Below are positions 10,501-22,420 of a stretch of 64,000 bases of DNA, one piece after another (the stretch's first letter is position 1; every line of letters begins with the position of its first letter). A model generated the notes under the pieces. The model saw only the letters and a program-made list of their open reading frames with translations, searched no databases and had not been told where the DNA came from. Both the position numbers and the translations under genes were made by a program. The stretch is from NCBI GenBank assembly GCA_003342895.1, contig PTFA01000195.1:930001-994000 (forward strand), given 5' to 3'. This DNA is from Casuarius casuarius (taxonomy: Eukaryota > Chordata > Aves > Casuariiformes > Casuariidae).

Positions 10501-10743
10501 TAGGCAATGTAATGGTGGGAGTTAATATCTGTAAAAATATGAAATGACCACTGTGTTGACAGTCTCAGATATTTATCTTCAACGCATGTGACTCATGCGT
10601 AGTGGCAGTTCCACTCGTGTTTGGCTATGAAATTCCCTCACTGAGTAACAAAATACCATAGGTGCAGTTATTTTTTCCATAGACTATCCAATGAACCTCT
10701 TGCTATGAACTTCCCTCAGGTGGGAACAAACTGCAGAGTTTTT
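10501..10743 (-). repeat. Right arm of long inverted repeat
   Basis: Reverse-complement partner of 9110-9360; core at 10542-10653. A transcript crossing both arms would fold into a long imperfect double-stranded hairpin. An ATG at 10705 inside this arm opens an unrecognised 122-codon frame ending at 11073. Confidence 0.9.
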
Positions 10744-13700
10744 TTCTCCTGTATTCTGCATTCTTTTCTGAAATACTTAACAGGAAAAAAGCCCATCGTA
10801 CACTTAGGATATTTTGGTCTTGTCTCCTCATCTGTGATAAAAATTAATGGAGTATTGACAGCTTCAGTTGACAGGTACGGAAGTGAAGGACAGAGGAATT
10901 TTACAGGACTTGCCATACATCTGAAGGTCATGGAATCATTGCATATCCAAAGAACTGTCACAATTCAGGCTTATGCTTTAGTCACTGGACAACTACTGTC
11001 CTGTGTTTTGGGGAAGCCCTGCATGACAGGGCACGCCACTTCCCTGTGTGGGGATGCTCTGTCTAGCTACTGAGAGAGGACCTGGAAGGGCTGTACCCCC
11101 TTTGTGTCACTCCGTTGCCACTGTACAAACACACTGTGCAGCCCCAGCATTGCTAGGAATAAGTGTCGCTAGTACCTCTTATTAGTGTTTATTATCATAA
11201 CTGCTCATTGTATTGCCCATTATGTTAATGAATTAGAACAACAGACCTAAATGTTTGTTGTTGTATAAAGCTCATTAGTCTCTAAGAGGAACTCAATGCA
11301 ACATGAAGGTTGAGGAGCTGGGTTGCAGGAATATTACCAATTAAGTCCTATATGAACATGCAATTAGGTAGGATGACATGCTTGATTTACGTTGCTTTAT
11401 GGCTAAGCAGGATAAACAGCGTAGCACTGAAGACTAGCAACCTGCTCCCCCTTTGCCTGTCCCCACCCTGCTGGAGCCTGTTCTAATGTTCCCACTGGGA
11501 GCGCAGCACACAAGAACGGCTGGGCAAGGTTATTGGTGCCATCTTGAAGCATATTTAATATTCTGCTGAGGTGTAACAGGATGGGGGCAGCATGTGTTCA
11601 TGTTATGGAGATTGTTAGTTGTTCACCCCTTTCTCACTGGTTTTGGTCTTCACGGGGCATCTCTCTTCAGGACCTCATGCAGATTTCTAGTGATGGCCAG
11701 TTTACAGAAGTGTTTACTTCATATTGTACTTTCTCAAATGGAGAGCCAAACTTAATTTAGAGCTCTCCATCAGTCGTTTTCTTGTCTGAAAACATACACA
11801 ATCATTTCATGCTATTATGGTTATGGTGTACACCTTTTGGTACATGAGCATGCACCATTGGTCTGTGCTTCTTGCTGAGTTCCGTCACTCTTCCTTAACT
11901 TCTTTGCTCCTAAATATGTATTTGTATCACCACGTTTATGAGAACTGAGGGGAGATGCAATTGAAAGGCACTTTGAGAAGTTGTCACCTCCAGCTTCTCA
12001 GCCATAAATTGTTACCTCCCAACTGAGACTTGGTAACTGATCACATGAGCACTTCTAATTGTTTCAGAGCAAGGTGAAACTGCAATAATGAATTAAACCA
12101 TGGAATTAGCAACCATTAAATAGCAGCATGTTGATTTTTTTTTTCTTAGTGTAAGGTATTTTATTTCCAAAATTAGAGGTTACATGTACAGGTAGAAGCC
12201 CAACAGGAGGCAGGAGATGCTGCCACTGAAATACACACACAGCTGATCAGCAGTATCTTGCTTCCGTGTGAGGCACCTGTCTCTCACAAATGTCTCTTTC
12301 AAAAAGCCATGTCTCCCAGCTCTTCTGGCTTGCTCCATGCCATCTTTGGCACCTACACGATCAGTTGTTGACCTCTGTTGTCAATGATGCTGGCTTGTCA
12401 CTGAAACAAAGTAGGAGAGATGGTGAGGCACAACTGAGAGATGGTTTAAGATGCTGTCTCCTCCTGCCTGAAACACTGGAAAGTTTAAATAGCACATCCC
12501 TGCAGATACCTTGAGTTTGCATCACCTTATTCTAGCATTCTAGCTGACCTCCTAATCAAATTAGGTCTTGCTGCATACTAGGGCATTTGCTGTGTGGATA
12601 TCCAGTGCCTCAGAAATCTAGGTTGCACTAGATGTCATTATTACCAGAACAATATAAACATGTCCTGAGGCTGCTTTGGGTAAAAGAGTAGGTGACTGCA
12701 CACTTTTTGCCCCTAAATGTTCCTGTGTATGCAGCAGTAATGCACCATTTGCTGTTTCAACTGTATGGCATTCCAGAGCTTTTCCATTACATCTTTTTGT
12801 TAAAACTGGGATAAAAGAATCAAAGTCCTTCCCTGTTCTAAATCACAGATCAATATTACAGTTCTCTTATAGTCTTTTCCCCCATTCAGCACAGAGAACT
12901 GTGCAGCTTCCTCTATTGCATTATTTTAAAGTGCAAACTTTTGACATTTCTGCTGAAGTAATAATACTTTAAAAAAAAAGAACCTTGGAAGCATAAATGG
13001 AGAAAAGATTCTGCTTTAGAAACAAAGCTAGCAACTGGCTTGGAAATGAAGTGAAGGCTTAAAAAGAAATCTGAGAGGCACAGTATGTCAGTCCTGAATG
13101 GAAGGGAGAAGTGGGTGTTAAGGGGAGATCAGAAGTTTCTTTTATTTTTGAAAAAATCTTAAAGCTAGAAGGGATGGGGGGGACCCCTAGTTGGAGTAAA
13201 GGGGAAAGAGTTGAAAAGAAGAATAGAGTGACAGGCAGCCCTGATGTGATAGTGTGTTCAGAGAGCCCCTTCCAGTATCTTTTATGGTGCTAGCCTGGAG
13301 GCAGAGAAGGAGGGCATGACAGAAGGCAGTTGGTGTCACCTGCGTTTGACACCTACAGTATTGCTGAAAGGATTTCTAAAGAAGATTTTGATAATGTCCC
13401 ACCTATCGCTATCCTGAGTATCCTACCTGAGCATGTGCTAGTTGATGAATGGTGTGGGATCATCAGTCCTGGACACTGGTATTCTTGCAGCAGATCTGAC
13501 ATGGATGACAGTAGTGCTGTATTTCTTCAGCCTGTCCCATGCAGGATGTCTTAGCCCCATCCAGAAGGGGCTGTCTTTAGCATTATGATTATCCAGTCTT
13601 CTTCTCATGTTTGTCCAGTACATTCCTGGTGCAGTTGTAAAAAAAAAAAAAGGGTGCCAGGTGGTGTGATTCACTTGGAATAAAAGTGACTTGAGAGCTC

Positions 13701-15849
13701 TTCCTTAGAAACTGAGTCACATTTATTCCAGATAAGCCACCTCAGCATACCTCTGGGCTCTTTTGGTCATCTTAAGCTGGATTTGAACAAGTGATGCATC
13801 AGCGTAAGGTTCCTAACAAGCTTGAAATATTCCAAGATCCGCTGCATTTTTCTCTATTTTACACAGAAGTTTTCTAATGCAAGAAAGCTCAGGTGGAGAC
13901 ACCCTTCTCTGATACTTCATGCAAAGGTGATGAAAGGTGAGTGGGAGGGTTATTAGTGGGAATGAAGAAAGATGTCCTTTTTATTTTTTCTTTCTTTCTA
14001 TCTCCACTGAGGCTTTTCTGGAAGGATTTTTCCAATCTGGCCCTGTGGATGCTGGATCAACTGTCCTATTCCATCTGCCTGTGTTGTTTTCTCTTGATTG
14101 AATGGACTGAGGGTGAGAAGCCTCTAATGTGGGCTGATGAAAGTGGAGCTGGCACTCTGCAGCAATGGGAGGAAGCTGGCAGGTCTGATTTTTCAAACTT
14201 GTCTGAGAACATTGTTCCACTTAGTCTAATTTTTAACCTTCAGTTCCAAAGACGGACTAAAGGGGAGAATAAAGGGGTAAAGATGGTTAAGGGCTAGTTG
14301 CTACAGCGATCTTCATAAGCATAAACATTTATTGTTATGTGTGTTTTAAACCAAAGTTTGTCTTCTGCACTCTTGCATGAGGATAAGGAAAGAAGAAATC
14401 TTAAAAAACAGTTGTCCCACTCCCCAATTCTGGAAGGCACCACACCATGGCTCTGTAAAGGGAGGGGAATTTCCATGTTCCAGCTCATCCAGCTTTGGAA
14501 TCGGAGCATCTGCCACATGCCTCTGATTTCAGACCTTGTCATTCTTGCGAACTTGCTGTGAAATGTTTTGGACCTGGCTTTCGGCAGCTATAAGCTTTCG
14601 TTGTCTTTCATTCTGAGTTGTTGGTAGTTNGGCATTTTGGCAAAGTTGAGGCCTCACTTTTTTGTCAAGCTGAAGACCCCAAATCAATAGCTGATCCACA
14701 GCTGTCTGTGCTAAGGGGACTGCCTCCAGTTTTCTAGCACAAGGCTCCAAGGAAGGTATGACTAAGACCAATTTGGACTGGAGTCAAGCTATTTGCAAAG
14801 TCTGGTTAATTATCATGAGGGAGGAGGAGCAAGGTAATTATTGCCATGTGCTTACTAGCAAATTTGATGTGAAAGAGGAGTGAATGACTTGGAGTGCCAA
14901 GAGAGTCCAGAATATTACAACTGATGCTGCAGCCACTGGACTCTAGGATTTCCTATTTTCTGGAAGTCGGGGTCATTTGAGCTAAAGGTGGGCTGCAAAC
15001 TGGAGCTGTGGCTTAGATCCAACCCTCCTAGTTTTAGTTACTTACCTGAAAAACTTATATTAGGTGCCTAATAACCTCAGTCGGACAACGAAGGGGGGGA
15101 TTTCCAGAGGGAATACAACCACTGAATATTTGAATTGCATTTTTTTTTCTCTGCTGACTATGGAGATAGTTTAGGATGGCTGGACTCCAAGCTTTAGCAT
15201 CTTAGTTAAATACCTGCAGTTACGTGGAGGGATCTGGGCCACTGTGTCCAATTAAATCACTCATGAACCTAGGTGGAACTATTCACCCTGATTGTAATTC
15301 AGAGCCAGGACCATTTTCAAATCACAAATCTGTAAGAACCGCATGGAGAAACACTGGGTGTTTTTTTCCTGAACTGGGCTGAACAGCAGGATCTTCTGTG
15401 ATAACTACCAGTGAGGTGAGAATACCTTTTAGTTATGGGACAAATATGCTCGTGGTGAAGTAGAACAGCTTAGAAGGAAGTGTCGGCTTCTTCAAAACCA
15501 AACTAACAGTGAGCAAACTCACTGCCTTAATGCATACCGATTAAAAGGAAATCAGGATGGGTAATTAACTCCACTCTCAAGTGTTTGTACAATTCACTTT
15601 TCCTCTGCTACATTTCCTGAGCACTCCTGGTGCTAAGCTCTGAAGATGTTGAATAATGACTTAGACCACTGAGTTAAAAGTTTATTTTCTTAAAAGATCT
15701 GTTCTCCCATTCAATCCATTTCACACACTGCCCTGCACCAAGCAGTACAATAAAATGAACTATAACCATAAATCTACGGGTGTTTTGAGGTACCCCATTC
15801 ATAGTTTCTCAGACTAACAATATGAGTCAGCCTGCAGCATCAGGGGAGA
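10744..15849. other. Intergenic, no supported gene
   Basis: Mostly single-copy-looking sequence. A weak MIR-like piece on the minus strand may lie near 10825-10880 (TCTCCTCATCTGTGATAAAA). An A-run sits at about 13639-13651. A TAATTA-containing block at about 14805-14880 could be a homeodomain-binding region. The ambiguous-base density is very low here (none between 10411 and 14629). ORFs are short and unrecognised. Confidence 0.5.
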
Positions 15850-15979
15850 TGTTAAATTTATGATGTTAAATTTTCAGCCTTACCTCTATGGCTTCTCTGA
15901 AACCTCCATTCTCTATATAATACAGCCTGCTAATCCTTTTTCAGTTTTTTTTTTAAACACGGACCTTCTGCCTCCTACA

Positions 15980-16400
15980 CTATTCAGCATCCCACCCACC
16001 TCCCCTCCCCCTCTGACTTTCCCAAAGCAAACAGCGCGTTCAGATCGAACCAGATTGACAGGTGTGTGACAGATGGATGGACAGAAAACTGGATCAGCCC
16101 AAACTCCTTGGCACTTGAAAAATTGACAACACAACCAAAGCAGCGTAACGGGGAGAGATAGATTGGCAAATGGAATAAATGGTCCCCGGAAAGTTTGCGA
16201 TTAATCTTTGCCCTGTCAAGTAATGGCCTGATAATGCAGGAATTTAATGGGAATGACTTGTGCTAGTTCAGAGGCATCCATTAGCGTGGAGTAAAGCAGG
16301 AGACAGTAATGGGCATTGTTCCTGTTCTTAGCCTTTGCAAATGCGGGAAGATTATTAAAGATGTACCAGCTGCACCCCAGCCCCATTCTCCCAAATGACA
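15980..16400. other. Candidate conserved noncoding element
   Basis: A repeat-free block with dense binding-site-like strings: TGACAG near 16057-16062 and 16069-16074, GATTAATC at about 16200-16207, TAATGG cores and TTTGCAAATG near 16334-16343. No ORF of note covers it. It has the look of a developmental enhancer, but conservation cannot be judged from a single sequence. Confidence 0.3.
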
Positions 16401-16632
16401 AGTTCACACCTTTCTACTCTTCAGTTCATAAGAGATGCATCTTCCATGCTAGAAATGTACTNTTTTGTTTGATCCATTGCAAACTTCACCTCTCCAACAG
16501 GAACTCTGAGTTATCTAATGAAGCTGGCGCTGAGAGAGAGAGAGACTGTTATCTAAAACCATATACTTTTCAAAAAGTGAACTGTTCTCCTGCCTTGAGT
16601 AAGGTAGGGTTTCCTACTTTGGTGCATCATTT

Positions 16633-16668
16633 AGCTCTGCCTCAGTTTCCCCATGTATAGTAAGGATA
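16633..16668 (-). repeat. MIR-like fragment, minus strand
   Basis: CTCTGCCTCAGTTTCCCCAT is the reverse complement of the MIR segment 'ggggaaactgaggcagag'. Only the most conserved part is readable. Confidence 0.45.
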
Positions 16669-16969
16669 TTACGTAGCAGTAGCACATAGTGGAGGATTCT
16701 GCTAGGCAGCCCGGAAGGTACTACTTGGTGGCAGAACAAACACTAGTCTCTTCTCATTAATTTGCAGTTTGCATGATTTGGGTGTTTTTTTGTAATACGT
16801 TAGTTTAAGAATAGATCTGATTTGGGTATGATCACAGATTAGTCTAGCCTACTATTGCATTTTTTTTAAGATCAGTTGTAGGTGTTTGGGGACAGAGTAG
16901 TCTTTCCCCTGCCACATACTCTCCCATTCTCCTGAAATTAATGTTGTAAGGCCTTCCTAGTCTGAAGTC

Positions 16970-17160
16970 ATCATGTTTGATATCTATTGTTAGACCAATG
17001 CATTTATCTAAACTGCTTTCGGAAGTGGTTTCTGTTGTTGGTTGCCTCAGTATCTCCTGCAGCAAGTTCCATGATTTAATTCTGTACCATGTGAAAAAGA
17101 AGGTTTTCTTCAACCTGCTTCTCTGCTCACTTCATTACCTTCAAGTATTTGGAGCAGGTG
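16970..17160 (-). mobile_element. Old CR1 fragment, minus strand
   Basis: The run GCAGCAAGTTCCATGATTTA (17060-17079), followed by a tract reading 'accatgtgaaaaagaaggtt' and a pyrimidine-rich 'ttcaacctgcttct', follows the order of reverse-complemented archosaur/turtle CR1 ORF2 ends ('gcaaggagttccacaggttaa ... tgtgtgaagaa ... aaacctgctgcc'). It is highly diverged and has no open frame. Confidence 0.5.
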
Positions 17161-19078
17161 GTGGCACTTTCATCTTCAGCCCTCCAATTCTAGCTAAGAG
17201 GCTCATTGCACATGATGTCAAGAGGGGGAGCAAAAGGAGCTGTTGGGCGAAGGAGCCCGAAGAAGCAGCGGGCAGATGGGTTGCATTTGTGGGGTGATGT
17301 TTACCCTCCAAGCACCCTGGTACAGACTGAGATACTCCAGGCCTAAATGACATGAATAACTGAGTCACCTTCACATTGGCAAGGAGGGGACTGACTGGGG
17401 AGCAGAGAGGGGAGCCCAAGTGCTCTGTCACATCAGTGCAGCTGCAGCACTGGGGGAGGGAGGATGCAGGGGGNAGGAAGGAAGCTCATTATGACTGATA
17501 AATAAAGGGCTCCCGTTGTCAGCAATGTCATTGTGTTCACCTTTTTCACAGTTCCCTCTTTCCAGCTGTGTAATTAATTAATGGATTGGAAGTGTTTAGT
17601 TTCCAGTGATCTACAGGACCTTGCACCTTACTCTGCCTGTCTGGGATTGTTATCAATGGGTCCAGCTTTGACCAAAGTTATCTTCTTCCCTACTATCTCT
17701 GCATCAGCCCCTGTGATAGCAACAGTGGATCCTTTACTGTTTTCCATATGCTCATTTTCATAGTGCTAAGTAAAATCAAACACCATCTTTCTGCTTTGGT
17801 AGGATTTTACACTGGCTTTGCATTAAGATAGATGTTAGCCAAGGAGCAAATCACCATAAGTGTGAGTCCAACACTGGCCAAAAGCAAGAATTAAGATCAC
17901 AGCCNCTTTATCTCCTGGGAGATGGGATGGTCATATCATCTCATTTTAGACAGCTTAGAATTATGTATGTAGTGCAAACTAACTGTTTTGGCTCCTTTTT
18001 GCAGTTAAGGGCAAGAAAGGTGCCTCTGCTGTCTCTCACCCATTGCAGATAACTGTCTCAGAATGGGATGAGTCTCCTCCAGGAGAGGTGCCTCTCCTTA
18101 TTTACTCTAGAAGGAGTGTGAGGAGTTTAAAGTAAATGCTTCATTTTCAGATGGCTAAAAATGGGTAAGATCCCATCCTTGACTGAAACAAGTAGATCCA
18201 TTCTCCACTTCTTAGTTATATCTTCATGCAGATTAATGTTGCAACAGTTTACCAGAGAATTGGAATTGGTGATGGGGAATGAGGAATCTGTACCAACAGG
18301 GACTTCATGGCTTGAGACAGTTACAGAAGCCTTTCTTTTTTAGGGGATGAATAAAATATCATTAGCTTTACAATCAAAATCATGAGTGAAAGTCTGCATG
18401 AGTACACTTGGTGCCCTGGCTGGTAAATCTCCCTGACAATTTTGCAAAACAAATTTAGGCCATTGATCAAATTGGCTGGAAATGATCCTTTCACCTCAGG
18501 GTCACTGGACTCCATTTGACTTAGGGCAGAAGAGACCAAAAGTGGCTGTTTTCAAAAGATAAGAGCAAGTTGAAGGTCTGAACCTGATCTCTAGAGGAAG
18601 AAGCCCAGGGTATGGAGATCTCAATCAATTTAAGTTATACTGTGGATAGATGACTAGGTTCATATCTCAAAACTGTTCTCCAGTTTTTAGAGCTGAACAT
18701 GTAAGAATACAATTATTTCTTCTCCCAGTCTCAGATCTGAAGGGAAAGTTCTGAAAGACCATTACAAAATCTGTCAGTCTTTTGCTTTGGTACTTCAGTT
18801 TCCCTGTAAAATCAAATGTTTTGTTAACAAAACATTTTACAGCCCTAATAGTCTAAAGCCTATAGCTGTCTTAATGAAATGTAGTGCAGACTCTGTTCCC
18901 CAGCCTTGCCCTGCCCAAGAAGAAATACACCATACCTAGGAGAAGGATTTGCCTAAGCAACTCGTAAGATTGTGCCCATAATTACAGGGTCAGCCATATT
19001 ATCACTCCAGCGTTCAGCTCTCAGTATTACTTAGAGGTTTTGTCTTCTGTTTAATCACCTAAGTAAAAGCCCAACTCT
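17161..19078. other. Intergenic, one enhancer-like patch
   Basis: Positions about 17480-17600 (ATGACTGATAAATAAAGGG ... TAATTAATTAATGG) are repeat-free and rich in TAAT cores, as in candidate regulatory DNA. The remainder shows no gene. A possible short MIR trace (CTTCAGTTTCCCTGTAAAAT) lies at about 18794-18813. Confidence 0.45.
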
Positions 19079-19575
19079 TATAAGAACAGCTTTACTAACT
19101 CAGACCAAAAATCCGTCTCCCCCAGTAGCTTTCTCTCCAACANGGGTTATAAGTGGGTGCTTAAGAAAGGGTGTAAGAGGCAGGCAAAAACATACTGGTA
19201 GCAGCATTCTGTCAGCAGATTGAGGCTCAGGCATTTCTGAGGTGAGTTCTTCGTAGTTAGGAGGACTTTTCTCTCTCTCTAATAACTTTTGGACTCATGC
19301 AGACCTTTAGTAGCTGTATTTTGTGGCAAGGAGTTCCACAGATTGTTTAAATACTATGTGAATCACCAACTCCTTTTCTGTATTTTCAACCCACTACATG
19401 CTACTTTCATGTGATAGTCCCTGATTCTTGTACTGGGAGGGACAGCAAACAGTCTTTCACTAATCATCTGCTCCATGCCACTCACTTTCTTGATGCTACT
19501 CAGAGTTTTATAGACCTCTATTACTTCCTGCATCAGCTGTGACTTTTCCAGCTGATGAGGGGCTCATTCTGCTAT
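19079..19575 (-). mobile_element. Old archosaur/turtle-type CR1 3' end, minus strand
   Basis: Reading the minus strand, the element runs from ORF2 toward its 3' end. GAGGTCTATAAAACTCTGAG (around 19503-19522 on the plus strand) corresponds to the CR1 'EVYK' segment, then 'tctgtggaactccttgccac' around 19324-19343, and finally 'ctgagttagtaaagctgttctta' at 19079-19101, matching the usual 'ctgacccagtatggccgttctta' tail. Divergence is high and the frame is destroyed. This is a much older CR1 group than the copy at 4.6 kb. Confidence 0.7.
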
Positions 19576-20039
19576 AACCAGATTTTAAAGAGAAAGCTAA
19601 TCTTTTAAGAAACTTAAAACAGAAAAAGTCTCTTTTTTTTCCTTTTTTTTTTTTTCCTGCCTGTGAGCTACAGTCTGTAGGGAAATCCAGCCCAGGAGGC
19701 AACCAGGGCAGAGCAAACACAAATCAGTCCACAAGAGAAAACAATCAGAACTGCAAAGCCAGTTTCTGAGACCAATTTCATTATGGTGCTGCCTTCTTTG
19801 CAGCCTGCAATTATGGAGCAATTATGGGATTTGGGGGGAAAGCATCTGGCAGTAGCTTCTCTCATACCCGCTCCGTTCTCTCCTTCTGCCCTGTTCTCTG
19901 CATCTGAGTTAGATGCTGTTTGTATTTCTCCTCTTCAAATGTGCATCAGCATTTCAAATGAAACTTTGGACCACCGCCGTGGCAGCCTTTTAAAAGGATA
20001 CAGCACGAGATTCCTCTGTCTCCTCTCCTCCGTTGGAGA
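19576..20039. other. Intergenic with T-rich tract
   Basis: A T/C-rich tract lies at about 19632-19658. No gene is recognised; the overlapping ORFs on both strands here have no known resemblance. Confidence 0.45.
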
Positions 20040-20135
20040 GCAAAGGCAAACCAGAAGAGGGATATTAATGTGCAAATTAGCGCAACCTGACTGGCTCCAG
20101 ATTGCTACTTAGAATTTGCATATTAATAAATGTTT
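20040..20135. other. Candidate regulatory element with POU/homeodomain motifs
   Basis: A compact repeat-free block with GATATTAATGTGCAAATTAG (20061-20080), a perfect octamer-type ATTTGCAT at 20114-20121 and an adjacent ATTAATAAAT. Such clusters are typical of POU/homeobox-bound enhancers. Function is inferred from motif content only. Confidence 0.3.
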
Positions 20136-21620
20136 TTGTGACAGCATTTAGCAGATCAAGAAGGGCAGAGATTAAAAAAAAGTCAACAAGATTTTTAAGC
20201 TTTTCCCTTACATTTTCCTCTTCTCTNACTCTCTCATGTATATCTATATCTCTTTATACCATATCCATATGTGCTTAGGTTGCATATGTATAGGTCAATG
20301 CATATAAATCTGCCCAGCTCTTGACAGATGTGAGATTTGCAGAACTGCCCTGCATGAAGGTAGACAAACAGTTCTGTGCTGGCAGGAGTGCAGACAGCTT
20401 TGCTTGTGTGTGTATTTGAATGAGTGTGTATTTTANACACACGTACATGCACACAGGGTTAGGAAGATAGATAGATGTAGGCACTGGACAGCCCCCCCGC
20501 CCCCAATCTTTTTCCAACAGGCGCTTTTATCCCATTCAACTGAATAAATTGGGACTCTTGAAACTGTGATCTTGACAGATGTGAGCTTTTTTTTCTGAGC
20601 TGCATTGGAAAAAGATAGATAGTGAAAACCTCCAGGGCATTTGGGCTTAGTGGAGCCAGTGAAAAGGGTTATTTCCAAGCGTGCTGAATAATGCATCTCT
20701 CTGAATTCCTTAGTTCTCTCTTTCTGTCCTCCTTTCTGTCTTTCTCTCTCCCTTCCTTTTCTTTAAATGCTTTGAGGATAAAATGCTGAATGCCCTCCCA
20801 GAGTTCTTCCACCACCACAGGAAAGTTGCGATCAAAATCTTCCCTAGTGATGGGCTTTCAAAGTGTCTCACGCAAGTGGTCCAGNGGTCAGTAAAAGAGG
20901 GGAGAGAAAAGAAACAGATATATAAACAGGGCAACGTGTACATAACTGCTGAATTAAAGATATATCCCCCATCTCAGTTAATTACTTGTCACATCAGTCT
21001 TAAGGAGAGAAACTGGCTGATAGCCAGACTATTTTATTTCAGGAATCTCTCTGTCAAGAACGTATGTTCAAAGAAACTCTCACCCCTGTTAGATTTGTCT
21101 TCCTAGTTTACTTTTGTTTATCTATGATTGTGAAAGAAAAAAAAAAAGACAAGAAGCAACTTGAAATTGTCAGCCCTTTCCTTTGCTGTCATNGATTTCC
21201 TTTGTGCATTCCCAGTTAGAGCTTGGATTTTCCTTTGGATGTTNAAAGCAGAAATAGACTCGGGAGTGGGGAAAGCCCTGATTTCAGTCTGAGTTGAATC
21301 AAAATATATATTTTACNGGTGAAACAAAAACTCTTCCAGTGGCAACCTGAAATCCTTTNTTTTTGCCTTGCTTCATCTGGGGCAGGTGGTGGGAAGTTAT
21401 GTAATTATTGATACATTTTTTTAATGGCCCCAGTTTGTACCTCCTGTAAAGAAAATCTCTCTTTTAACAAAGGCATTTTGAAAAGAAAAGCCCAACTTCC
21501 AAATACAAAGGTTTTGTTTTGGTTTTGTTTTTCCTTTGGCATTTCCACCATGAAACACTTTGTCTCTGACTGCGTTGAAATGCAGTGTTTTGACATTTTC
21601 CTATGTGGATGTCGGTCTAA
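20136..21620. other. Intergenic with short repeats
   Basis: Includes TATATC/TATA-rich DNA near 20236-20300, a 15-base exact direct repeat CTTGACAGATGTGAG at 20320-20334 and 20571-20585, and a pyrimidine-rich CT tract at 20712-20764. Ambiguous bases are unusually frequent (20227, 20436, 20885, 21193, 21244, 21317, 21359). No gene seen. Confidence 0.45.
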
Positions 21621-21705
21621 GTGTCTTGCCTGAAGCCACAGAGGGAATTAAAACCACATCTCTTGAGCCTTCAGTTAGCCCTTAACCACTGGACCGTCTT
21701 TCCTC
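21621..21705 (+). repeat. MIR-like (CORE-SINE) 3' part
   Basis: The order of CTTGCCTGAAGCCACAGAGG, then 'aaccacatctcttgagcc', then CCCTTAACCACTGGACCGTC follows the MIR/CORE-SINE pattern 'cttgcccaaggtcacacag ... acccaggtctcctga ... ctctaaccactagacc'. The match spans about 85 bases in the right order, which makes it one of the clearer ancient SINE traces here. Confidence 0.6.
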
Positions 21706-22224
21706 CTAGCAACCTTTAGGAGGTTTTGAGTAAAACTGAAACCGTTGACGACAACATGGAGAGGGACGTGTCCTTTTATCAGAGGCCTGTGAGCAGAGAG
21801 GACCCCAAGTGAGATATGGAGGGAAGAGGGGCAGTCAGNTAACCCCCTGCCAGAGTTGGCATCGTCTGTCCTTCCTCTCTGCTTCCACTAAAAAAACAGA
21901 GATTTAAGAGAAGCACAACAGTGGCACACACACCCCTGGGCTACACATCAGTGAGTTTGCTGGCGAGAGCAAAGCCGCCGTGTCTATGCAATGTTTGTGT
22001 CAGGATTATCTGACTCGCAGTCAAGGCGCAAACAAACCTGAGGTCTTCTGTCAATAGCAGAGTGTGAGCTGAGAATCCCAATGTCTTCCGAAAGAAACTT
22101 TGGGAGCTCTNCCAGTAAAAAAGGGGGAAAGAAAGCTAACTTTCCACACCTACAGGAGTTAGAAAGTGGCTGAGACACTCACAGTGTAGTGTGTTCCCCT
22201 GAGGACAATGTGAGAGTAGGCCCT
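21706..22224. other. Intergenic, possibly conserved block
   Basis: Positions about 21900-22110 are repeat-free with scattered CpGs and no ORF, and could be constrained noncoding DNA. Nothing else was identified. Confidence 0.35.
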
Positions 22225-22420
22225 AATGTACGTTTCCTAGTGCTTTATTCAGCTTAGTTTTTAACATGCCGAATAAAGTAGCCTTCACCACTTCCCTCAG
22301 GAGTATACCACATGGTTTGATTCATCTCATTGGCATGACTGACCCCCAGATATTCAGCCTGTATGTTTCCCTTTTATAATATCTCATTAGTCCTTGCAAG
22401 AATCCACCATTTGTGAAAAT
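22225..22420 (-). mobile_element. Old CR1-like fragment, minus strand
   Basis: The phrases CCTTCACCACTTCCCTCAGG (22282-22301), AGATATTCAGCCTGTATGTT and 'cctttaatatctcattagtccttg'-like text follow the reverse-complemented CR1 ORF2 order ('cttccaccacttccctcgg ... agatattcagcctaaatttccc ... cattactcctag'). It is strongly diverged, with no open frame. Confidence 0.5.
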
